The notes under the pieces: generated by a model
Seen by the model: only the letters and a program-made list of their open reading frames with translations
Told to the model about the DNA's origin: nothing
Database searches by the model: none
Translations under genes and position numbers: made by a program
In this document: positions 19,674 to 26,790 of the stretch, in pieces
Layout: each line of letters begins with the position of its first letter
Numbering within the stretch: position 1 is the first letter of the stretch
Origin: Lachnospiraceae bacterium
Lineage (GTDB): Bacteria > Bacillota > Clostridia > Lachnospirales > Lachnospiraceae
Length of the DNA stretch: 64,000 nucleotides
Direction: 5' to 3'
Assembly (NCBI GenBank): GCA_017520425.1
Contig: JAFXFO010000003.1
Location: 1 to 64,000 of the forward strand

Positions 19674-19779
19674 GTTTCCTCCTTGTTGTTCTACAGCGGG
19701 GCGCGAACCATGCGCGTCCATACTAGTAGAGGACTGTTATTAGTTACTATCAATAAGAAGATATAAGTTTGACACAGGA

Positions 19780-20097
19780 TTACTTAGTCTTCATTTTGAT
19801 GTCAATGTAAACACCAGCAGGCATTTCGAGACGCTGCAGCGCATCTACAGTCTTCTGGGTAGGGGTAATGATGTCAATCAGTCTCTTGTGAGTTCTCTGC
19901 TCGAACTGTTCTCTGGAGTCTTTGTACTTGTGTACTGCTCTCAGAATGGTAACTACTTCCTTCTTGGTAGGAAGAGGCACGGGTCCGCTCACCTGTGAAC
20001 CATTCTTCTTAACTGTTTCGATAATCTTCTTAGCAGATGCATCAACTAACTGATGATCATAAGCCTTCAATGTGATTCTCATTACTTGACTTGCCAT
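19780..20097 (-). CDS. rpsJ: 30S ribosomal protein S10
   Basis: 105 residues; uS10, also a transcription antitermination factor (NusE). Canonical [25 protein letters not shown] and [36 protein letters not shown]. First gene of the cluster, behind a GGAGG SD and a 280-nt leader. Confidence 0.98.
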   Translation of the reverse strand: MASQVMRITLKAYDHQLVDASAKKIIETVKKNGSQVSGPVPLPTKKEVVTILRAVHKYKDSREQFEQRTHKRLIDIITPTQKTVDALQRLEMPAGVYIDIKMKTK

Positions 20098-20136
20098 AAA
20101 AAAAGTCGCCTCCTTTTCGCACTTTTACATTTAAGT

Positions 20137-20284
20137 ACGACAAGCGGTGACTGTACACTCTTCCGTGTGTATCAGGGTATCTCGCACCTGTGAAGCGCAC
20201 CCTTCCACAACGAGGTTAGCCTCTAACCTCTCACGCCGTTTCTACTCTACGGTAGACTTAAGTTTCTGTACAGTGACTTGTCGT
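20137..20284 (-). promoter_or_regulatory. Structured S10-operon leader RNA
   Basis: A long-range stem closes the leader just before the rpsJ SD: ACGACAAG + ACTGTACA (20284-20277 and 20274-20267 arms on the minus strand) pairs with TGTACAGT + CTTGTCGT (20157-20150 and 20144-20137), 16 bp with one small internal loop. Inside is a perfect 8-bp hairpin (20212-20230) and further stems. A regulatory leader for L4 or another r-protein is the natural interpretation; no family match was tested. Confidence 0.55.
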
Positions 20285-20386
20285 CAGTTTCCTAACTTGA
20301 CATTCGCTCCACGGAAAACCTGCCATTAGGCATTTGCCCTTGGCAGCAACCTCACGCTTCATCGCTATCATGCCACAGCAAGGATT

Positions 20387-20415
20387 AGTATACATGAGCC
20401 TTGCACAGATTTCAA
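20387..20415 (-). promoter_or_regulatory. Main promoter of the S10-spc cluster
   Basis: Minus strand TTGAAA (20410-20415), 17-bp spacer, TATACT (20387-20392). Transcription would start near 20380, giving a leader of about 280 nt before rpsJ. Confidence 0.8.
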
Positions 20416-20475
20416 GACATTTTTTGTTTATGGATTGTATTTTTTTTAGTACAATCTTCTTTATCAAAAATCAAC

Positions 20476-20504
20476 TTGCTATTCCTTTCATTTTGCACTA
20501 TACT
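20476..20504 (+). promoter_or_regulatory. Promoter of the small membrane peptide
   Basis: TTGCTA (20476-20481), 17-bp spacer, TATACT (20499-20504), 33 bp before the ATG at 20538. Divergent from the S10 promoter. Confidence 0.65.
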
Positions 20505-20537
20505 ATAAGAAGTAATTTCGAAAGGAGATTGTATTCC

Positions 20538-20648
20538 ATGTTTATTTTATTAGCAGGCGGATTATTAGTTATCATTATCGCCGTTGTTATCGCAGTTATT
20601 TCTTCCGTAGTTTCTGCTGTTGCTGCAGACCAGGATATTGAAAGTTAA
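20538..20648 (+). CDS. Small single-span membrane peptide
   Basis: 36 residues starting MFILLAGGLLVIIIAVVIAV: one hydrophobic helix covering residues 2-30 and an acidic tail (DQDIES). An AAAGGAG SD lies 10 nt before the ATG, a consensus promoter precedes it and a terminator follows, so it is well supported as a gene despite its size. I do not recognise the family. Position divergent from the S10 operon suggests housekeeping expression, but its role is unknown. Confidence 0.7.
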   Translation: MFILLAGGLLVIIIAVVIAVISSVVSAVAADQDIES

Positions 20649-20677
20649 TCACAGAATTTATCACATATAAACGCACT

Positions 20678-20712
20678 ACAGGGACAAGCTAATCACTTGT
20701 CCCTGTTTAATT
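20678..20712 (+). terminator. Terminator of the small membrane peptide gene
   Basis: Stem ACAGGGACAAG/CTTGTCCCTGT (20678-20688, 20696-20706) with a T-rich tail on the plus strand. It also lies just beyond the convergent EamA gene's stop and may serve both. Confidence 0.8.
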
Positions 20713-20721
20713 TTAAACACT

Positions 20722-21603
20722 TCAATTTTCTTTACTTATTAATATTGATGCTCCCAGCACCATTACAATACCCAATATCATAACCAAGCTTAGCATTTCT
20801 TTATAAACTACAACTCCCACCAATGTGGTCACTATAGGCTCCAAGGTGGCAAGCACTGCCGCCCGTCCGGCTTCCATATATTTCAGACCTATGGTATATA
20901 AGGTAAAGGACATACAGGTAGAAAACAGTACCATGCACAGGGCCCAGCCCCAAAGTCCCGGTGCCGCATTCATCTTCGTCCAAATCTCCGCCGGTTTAAC
21001 AAAGGGCAACACACCTACACAGGCAAACAAAAAGGTATAGGCTGATACAGTCATGGGATGATACCCTTTCTCCAATGCAATCCGACCAAAGATACTGTAC
21101 AATCCATATCCGATACCGCTTCCCAATCCCAGAAGCAAGCCCTCAGCACTCACCCGGCCTACACCGCCTGTAATACCGCTTACCAAAACACAACCCGCAA
21201 AAGCCATAACCAGTGCCACCAGCTTACGTTTTCTTATCTTTTCTCTAAATACAAGTCTCGCAAAAAGAGTCACCCAAATAGGGGAAGTGTACATTAGTAT
21301 AGAAGAAACTGCCACAGAAGAAACGGTCACATTCTTAAAATAGCAGTAACTGAAAAACACAATACTGACTACGCCTGTACCCAAAAAACACCAGGCATCC
21401 TTCAGTTTGATTTTCAACAACTTCTTATTATACAAAAGAAGTCCCATCACCAGAAGCAAAGACGCACCATATACCCGCAGAGTTACGATTTCCATGCTTT
21501 CCAGACCGGCACTGCTCAAATTCTTTATAAAGATTACTAAAATACCCCAAAGTATTGCTGCACCCGTCACAAAAACGGGTGCAGCCTTTTGTATCATTTT
21601 CAA
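20722..21603 (-). CDS. EamA/DMT-family transporter
   Basis: 293 residues, about ten membrane helices in two EamA repeats (about 10-145 and 152-288). AAILWGILVIFIKNL opens repeat 1, and YTSPIWVTLFARLVFREKI and LEPIVTTLVGVVVYKE are the conserved helix-end motifs. These exporters or permeases carry metabolites such as amino acids; the substrate cannot be inferred. It lies 33 nt after putP in the same direction, so the two may be co-transcribed. A 10-bp inverted repeat lies within its first codons (about 21558-21585). Confidence 0.9.
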   Translation of the reverse strand: MKMIQKAAPVFVTGAAILWGILVIFIKNLSSAGLESMEIVTLRVYGASLLLVMGLLLYNKKLLKIKLKDAWCFLGTGVVSIVFFSYCYFKNVTVSSVAVSSILMYTSPIWVTLFARLVFREKIRKRKLVALVMAFAGCVLVSGITGGVGRVSAEGLLLGLGSGIGYGLYSIFGRIALEKGYHPMTVSAYTFLFACVGVLPFVKPAEIWTKMNAAPGLWGWALCMVLFSTCMSFTLYTIGLKYMEAGRAAVLATLEPIVTTLVGVVVYKEMLSLVMILGIVMVLGASILISKEN

Positions 21604-21636
21604 TTACAAATCTCCAATCAACTTTTCAAACAATTC

Positions 21637-23133
21637 TTACTCAGTCTTCTTTCCTTCTTCAAAAAGAGCCAAAACTTCCTCTGAAGGCTTCTTATCAATC
21701 AAGGATACCACTACAGCAGCAATCGCACCACAGATAAATCCGGGAATGATTTCATACAAGCCGGTAGAGGTTGAAAGGAATGCATACCAAAGTGCATCCA
21801 CACCAAAACCTACGATGATACCGGCCAAAGCACCCTTGTAAGTGAATCTCTTCCAATACAAAGACAACAGAATAACCGGACCAAATGCTGCACCAAATGC
21901 TGCCCATGCACATTCTACCAACGCCATAATACCCTTACAGTTAGGATTCATTGCAATCATAAGTGCAATCACTGCAATAACCGCTACCATGATACGTCCT
22001 GCCCATGTAATCTCTTTGTCAGATGCCTTCTTACGGAAGATAGGCTTATATACGTCAGAAGTAAATGCAGAAGTTGAAAGCAGAAGCTGTGAATCTGCAG
22101 TACTCATGGATGCTGCCAAAATTGCAGACAACAGCAAACCTGCGATAAATGCAGGGAACAACTGACGAACCATTGTTACAAAAATCATACTCTGTGAACC
22201 TTCTGCAAGATAGGTTCCCACAAACTTATGTCCTACCAGACCAACTACGGATGCCATAGCCAGAATAATGGTGGTCCATGCAATACCGACTCTCTGAGAC
22301 TTCTTCATTTCCTTCTCAGACTTGATAGACATATAACGTACCAAAATATGAGGCATACCAAAATAACCAAGTCCCCAGCCAAGTCCGCTTAAGATATCAG
22401 AAATGCTACCCCAATCAAACTTTCCGCTGGATAAAATATTGTAATAATTGTCAGGAGTTACCACTGCTGCCATAGGTGCAAAATCTGCCGCATTCATAAC
22501 GCACACTGCCACAATAGGAGCTGCCATCAGTGCTGCCAGCATCAGCATACCCTGGAAAAAGTCTGTCCAGCAAACTGCATTAAAACCACCCAGGAAGGTA
22601 TACAACAAGATAATACAGGTCGCACCAACCATAGCTACTGTCTTATCCCAACCGAAAATGGTATTGAACAAATCGCCACATGCCACAATACTGGAAGCTG
22701 CATATACACAATAAGCCACGATAAAGATAATCGCACTGACAATCTGAAGTGCAGGATTATCTACCTTAAATCTTCTGGTCAGGTACTGGGGAATGGTAAT
22801 GGCATCATCCGCCTTAATAGAAAAACGGCGAAGTCCTGGAGCCACAAATACCCATGCCAAAATCGTACCGATCAACAAACCTACGGAAATCCAAACCTGT
22901 CCCATACCATATAAATAGATAGAACCGGGAAGTCCCATAAGTACCCACGCACTCATATCGGATGCACCTGCCGATAATGCAGCTACCCATCCGTTCATCT
23001 GACGTCCGCCCAGGAAGTAATCCTTATCACCGCCTGCAGACTTACGTCCCTTAACAAAGAATACAATACCTACTGTCAATACCAAAACCAAGTATAAGGC
23101 AAAGGCAAGTATTTCTGCAAAATTGTTACCCAT
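21637..23133 (-). CDS. putP: Sodium/proline symporter
   Basis: 498 residues, SSS family, about 13 membrane helices. DKDYFLGGRQMNGWVAALSAGASDMSAW is the conserved PutP N-terminal signature, and LAASMSTADSQLLLSTSAFTSDVY carries the sodium-site serines and threonines. Imports proline with Na+. Family members for other solutes exist, but the close signature supports proline. Promoter at 23247-23275. Confidence 0.92.
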   Translation of the reverse strand: MGNNFAEILAFALYLVLVLTVGIVFFVKGRKSAGGDKDYFLGGRQMNGWVAALSAGASDMSAWVLMGLPGSIYLYGMGQVWISVGLLIGTILAWVFVAPGLRRFSIKADDAITIPQYLTRRFKVDNPALQIVSAIIFIVAYCVYAASSIVACGDLFNTIFGWDKTVAMVGATCIILLYTFLGGFNAVCWTDFFQGMLMLAALMAAPIVAVCVMNAADFAPMAAVVTPDNYYNILSSGKFDWGSISDILSGLGWGLGYFGMPHILVRYMSIKSEKEMKKSQRVGIAWTTIILAMASVVGLVGHKFVGTYLAEGSQSMIFVTMVRQLFPAFIAGLLLSAILAASMSTADSQLLLSTSAFTSDVYKPIFRKKASDKEITWAGRIMVAVIAVIALMIAMNPNCKGIMALVECAWAAFGAAFGPVILLSLYWKRFTYKGALAGIIVGFGVDALWYAFLSTSTGLYEIIPGFICGAIAAVVVSLIDKKPSEEVLALFEEGKKTE

Positions 23134-23246
23134 AAATTCCTCCTTGCTTACATAAATTTACTCTCTTTATGTATCCTTCTTATTTCTCTTAAGTGGCACT
23201 TTAGAAAATCGCTTCTGTATCACGTTAAAGAGCTAACATATTTTAG

Positions 23247-23275
23247 ATTGTATCGGACTCTCAGATAAAAAGCAA
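23247..23275 (-). promoter_or_regulatory. Promoter of putP
   Basis: Minus strand TTGCTT (23270-23275), 17-bp spacer, TACAAT (23247-23252). About 110 nt of untranslated leader precedes putP. The putP-methyltransferase gap (23134-23440) is otherwise non-coding; an interrupted repeat TGGCA-N5-TGCCA lies at 23332-23346 just before a TATACT box for the divergent gene. Confidence 0.65.
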
Positions 23276-23440
23276 GCCTTTTTCACAAAAACCTACAAAC
23301 TATTCAAATAACAATTAATATTATTTTACACTGGCACTCTTTGCCAATCTATTGTATACTGTACCCAAAGTGATTTTGCATTCCCTTATCGGGTTTGCAT
23401 TTGAAAGATAGTTACTTTATAGTAAGAAAGGCTAAACATT

Positions 23441-24358
23441 ATGTGGATTGCAAATAATTGGAAAGATTATGAAGTTTTAGATACATCAAACGGCGAAAAG
23501 CTGGAACGCTGGGGTCAGTACAATCTGGTACGTCCCGACCCTCAGGTCATCTGGAATACCCCACATGACCATAAGGGCTGGAAGAAAAAGAACGGTCATT
23601 ATCACCGCAGTGCTAAGGGCGGCGGTGAATGGGAGTTTTTCAATCTCCCCAATGAATGGACCATCGGCTACGAGCTGGGCGGCACTACAGGAGTAGCTGA
23701 CAATCAGCTGACCTTCCATTTAAAGCCCTTCAGTTTTAAGCATACCGGACTTTTCCCCGAACAGGCTACCAACTGGGACTGGTTCTCTTCCTTGATACGG
23801 GAGGCGAAAGCAAACCGGCCTGCGGACAAGCCGGTTAAGGTATTGAACCTTTTTGCCTACACCGGTGGTGCCACTCTTTCTGCGGCCAAAGCCGGTGCTA
23901 CGGTTACCCACGTGGATGCCTCCAAGGGTATGGTTGGCTGGGCTAAGGAAAATGCAGTGTCCTCCGGACTGGGTGATGCACCCATTCGTTGGCTGGTAGA
24001 TGACTGTGTGAAATTCGTAGAGCGGGAAATCCGCCGCGGCAATAAATATGACGGTATCATCATGGATCCTCCTTCCTATGGCAGAGGTCCCAAGGGTGAA
24101 ATCTGGAAAATCGAAGAAAGCATCTGGCCCTTTATCGAGTTGACCACACAGATTCTGGCCGATGATGCCCTTTTCTTCCTGATTAACTCCTACACCACAG
24201 GCTTACAGCCCGCAGTGCTTTCCTATATGATGAATACCGCCATCGTAAAGCGTTTCGGCGGCCATGTGGAAGCAAACGAAATCGGCTTACCTGTCAGCGG
24301 TAACGGACTGGTACTGCCTTGCGGTGCTTCCGGAAGATGGGTTGGAGAACAGAAATAA
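23441..24358 (+). CDS. RlmI/RlmK-like SAM-dependent methyltransferase
   Basis: 305 residues. A short N-terminal beta domain leads into a Rossmann methyltransferase: VLNLFAYTGGATLSAAKAGATVTHVDAS (motif I region, about 133-160) and the catalytic-type MDPPSYGRG motif. The arrangement matches C-terminal domains of 23S rRNA cytosine/guanosine methyltransferases of the RlmI/RlmK group, but without a PUA or THUMP domain. rRNA is the likely substrate; the exact base is unknown. Monocistronic, GAAAGG SD. Confidence 0.85.
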   Translation: MWIANNWKDYEVLDTSNGEKLERWGQYNLVRPDPQVIWNTPHDHKGWKKKNGHYHRSAKGGGEWEFFNLPNEWTIGYELGGTTGVADNQLTFHLKPFSFKHTGLFPEQATNWDWFSSLIREAKANRPADKPVKVLNLFAYTGGATLSAAKAGATVTHVDASKGMVGWAKENAVSSGLGDAPIRWLVDDCVKFVEREIRRGNKYDGIIMDPPSYGRGPKGEIWKIEESIWPFIELTTQILADDALFFLINSYTTGLQPAVLSYMMNTAIVKRFGGHVEANEIGLPVSGNGLVLPCGASGRWVGEQK

Positions 24359-24428
24359 GTTTGTTTATACGAAAGGAGCAGCGAATGTACATTCACTGCT
24401 CCTTGCTTTATACCCATGTTTTCAAAAT

Positions 24429-24893
24429 CTATCTGGATACCATACTTCTTGCCACCACATAAATACCCACAAGCATTTCTCCTATGGACAATCCCAATAT
24501 AAGTCCCGAAATAAAATCCCTAAATGCGGAACCACCTACATTATAAGAAAGTGCCTGCAAAGCAATCCCCATTACGATAAGCAGCATTCCCAACATCATG
24601 TTTTTCTGCTTTTCCAGTTCCTGTGTTCGTCTTAACAAATCCACAATCTGATCCTCATCATAAGCACGCATGCTTTTTTCCTCATTCACTTCTCCGTCCA
24701 TCAACTCCGCCACTGTAATTTCCAATTCTTCACATAAACTTTTTACAATCGCATAGTCCGGCATGCATTTGCCGGTTTCCCATTTAGAGATGGTCTTATT
24801 GGACACCCCCAGCTTTTCAGCAAGCTGTTCCTGAGTCAGATTTTTCTCTTTTCTTTTTTGTGCTATGAATTTTCCTGTTACTAATTGGTTCAT
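24429..24893 (-). CDS. XRE-type regulator with C-terminal membrane helices
   Basis: 154 residues from ATG 24893, chosen because GGAGG sits 8 nt upstream; the earlier ATG overlaps that SD. HTH at about 4-60 (FIAQKRKEKNLTQEQLAEKLGVSNKTISKWETG). Then a linker and two hydrophobic segments (about 93-112 and 122-145). Membrane-tethered XRE proteins of this kind are common in Clostridia, usually of unknown signal. Its neighbour at 25017 has the same layout. Confidence 0.85.
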   Translation of the reverse strand: MNQLVTGKFIAQKRKEKNLTQEQLAEKLGVSNKTISKWETGKCMPDYAIVKSLCEELEITVAELMDGEVNEEKSMRAYDEDQIVDLLRRTQELEKQKNMMLGMLLIVMGIALQALSYNVGGSAFRDFISGLILGLSIGEMLVGIYVVARSMVSR

Positions 24894-25016
24894 TTTACTT
24901 ACCTCCATTCACTTTGTAATGAAAGAATATCCTTTTTGCGTTTGAATCTACATCCCCTGTTTGGAGAATTTAGGGGGAATCGGATAAATTCTGTTGTTTT
25001 TTATGTTCTTATACAC

Positions 25017-25994
25017 TTACACTACACACATCAATACGTAAAATACCAAACACAACAAGAAACTCACGATACTCACTTTATTGACTTTATAAGACTCCTT
25101 ATCCGGATTCCACTTATTCACATTATGATTTTCTACAAAGAAACCAATGGTGGCAAACAATAATCCTGCCATAAGAGTTCCTGCTACTTTCATGGCAGGA
25201 AGGGTATTGTTTTCGATGCCTTTTACTTCATATATCAATATGGTCATTCCCATCCCCAACAATATCAGTACAAAATAAATAATAGTGATAGGAATGCCTT
25301 TCTCAGACCGCTTTTTATCCACTTCGTCACAATATATTTTGTCTATAAACTGATAATTGTTCACCAATATAATTGCTATAAAATTCAGAATATACACAAT
25401 GAACACCAACGCATTCATCCATGGAATCCTTAGCTTTGCACATCCTAATACGCACATCAAAAAAAGATACACTGTCGATGACATACCGATATGTAAATCC
25501 ATCTGCACCAGAAGTTTTTTCACTTCAGGATAATGATACTTTATTTTCTCACTAAATCCGGCAATGCCGGTGTATGAATTTTGCTTAATGGCACTGGAAA
25601 AATAAACATGTAAAAATAGCTGTATGGGAATCCATATGATAAACATACAGACCAATGTCCCAAAGCTGAATGTATTCAACAAGTTACTTATAATGATATA
25701 GGAAATAAAACATACTGTGGAAATTCCGATAAAAATCCACGGTGCTATACCTATCTCCACACTTTCCGACTTACTGATGTCATCGCATTCAGCCTTTCCC
25801 AACAGAATATCAACGCTTACCTCCAGAAACTCAGCCAATCTAAGCAGATTATCCGAACTGGGTCTGGAAATATTACTCTCCCATTTCGTCACAGCCTGAC
25901 GGCTGACTTCCAATACTTCTGCAACCTTTTCCTGAGATAGCCCCTTTGCCTTTCGGAACTTTGCTATGTTCTCTCCTAATTGATTTTGATTCAT
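25017..25994 (-). CDS. XRE-type regulator with polytopic membrane domain
   Basis: 325 residues. HTH at 6-60 (IAKFRKAKGLSQEKVAEVLEVSRQAVTKWES), then about seven membrane segments from residue 85 to the end. DNA binding on the cytoplasmic side linked to a membrane sensor is the likely mode. 123 nt separate it from the smaller XRE gene downstream. No partner gene is evident. Confidence 0.85.
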   Translation of the reverse strand: MNQNQLGENIAKFRKAKGLSQEKVAEVLEVSRQAVTKWESNISRPSSDNLLRLAEFLEVSVDILLGKAECDDISKSESVEIGIAPWIFIGISTVCFISYIIISNLLNTFSFGTLVCMFIIWIPIQLFLHVYFSSAIKQNSYTGIAGFSEKIKYHYPEVKKLLVQMDLHIGMSSTVYLFLMCVLGCAKLRIPWMNALVFIVYILNFIAIILVNNYQFIDKIYCDEVDKKRSEKGIPITIIYFVLILLGMGMTILIYEVKGIENNTLPAMKVAGTLMAGLLFATIGFFVENHNVNKWNPDKESYKVNKVSIVSFLLCLVFYVLMCVV

Positions 25995-26120
25995 CCTACA
26001 CCAACCTCCCTAGAATTGATACCAAAATTATAACAATTTCTTCGGTTGCATACCACCAACTATACGGCAACTATTGGTTGCCGCAACATTTTTCAACTCC
26101 CGGCACCCTATACTGCTTCG

Positions 26121-26471
26121 TTACAAAAAGTTTCGCTTCCCATATCTGTTTATATCAATGCGTTCCGCACCTGTCTCCTTCGTTGCCCAAACGATTACTT
26201 GTGCTACAAAGGACGGTACAATAGCTTCCGGAACAGAAAATGGCAATAAGTACCGGTTCCAGATACCGGTTGTTCTTTTATTCTGAAACACCCTTCCCTT
26301 GCTAATAACATATGCCACTTCAGCTTCTATGGGACATGCCAGTATTAATGCTTTGTCTTCGGATAGAATATGAAGCATATGATAAGGACTGTCATCATCC
26401 AAATTCACATACCAAATATATTCTCTATTATCAACATTTATCTTTCGTCTTCCTTTTTTACAAACAGCCAT
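26121..26471 (-). CDS. Unrecognised 116-residue protein
   Basis: Starts MAVCKKGRRKINVDNREYIW at 26471 with an AAGGAT SD about 7 nt upstream; an in-frame Met ten codons earlier has no SD. Mixed alpha/beta composition with a basic N-terminus, an acidic DDD turn and no membrane segment. The first half looks like a beta-strand pair (REYIWYVNLDDDS, HMLHILSEDKALILACPI). I do not recognise the family. The DNA directly upstream holds coding-like fragments in two frames, so it may be the survivor of a damaged locus. Confidence 0.55.
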   Translation of the reverse strand: MAVCKKGRRKINVDNREYIWYVNLDDDSPYHMLHILSEDKALILACPIEAEVAYVISKGRVFQNKRTTGIWNRYLLPFSVPEAIVPSFVAQVIVWATKETGAERIDINRYGKRNFL

Positions 26472-26476
26472 GATTA

Positions 26477-26649
26477 CTATCCTTCCCGATATTTCCCGCA
26501 CAATTCCTTTTTCACATCTCCCAAACGCGCTCTGTCTAGTCCTACTCGGTCTATATCATATTTTTTTACATTTTGGTATCCCTTTTTAGCAATTCCACGC
26601 CCTCTTGGGGGATGTTTTCAACACTTTTCGTATCTATAGCTTCATTCAC
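26477..26649 (-). pseudogene. Possible frameshifted small gene
   Basis: On the minus strand, one frame from GTG 26649 reads VNEAIDTKSVENIPQEGVELL and stops; another frame continues with KKGYQNVKKYDIDRVGL and DRARLGDVKKELCGKYREG before a stop at 26477. Joined by a frameshift near the AAAAAGGG run (about 26580) they give one plausible protein tail of about 55 residues. This could be chance; a homology search would settle it. Confidence 0.3.
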
Positions 26650-26658
26650 TTACAAATA

Positions 26659-26687
26659 GTACCACTTTTCCTCAAAAAAGTGGTACC
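26659..26687. repeat. 11-bp inverted repeat downstream of the mannosidase gene
   Basis: GTACCACTTTT (26659-26669) and AAAAGTGGTAC (26677-26687) with a 7-nt loop. Neither side has a good T run beyond the stem, so it may be a weak terminator for the mannosidase operon or a protein-binding palindrome. Nothing else is evident in 26650-26790. Confidence 0.4.
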
Positions 26688-26790
26688 AAATAATCAATTC
26701 TGTACTTTTTGATACTTCAGGGCACTTTTCAGCCAAACAGACCATCCTTCCTTCAGCTGAACGCGCAAAATCATAACCGTTTAGCACATC

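Noticed and set aside
21558..21585. Terminator-like hairpin within the first codons of the EamA gene
   Set aside because: The stem lies in a conserved coding region and the T run is only on the plus strand, where no gene ends; taken as a coding coincidence.
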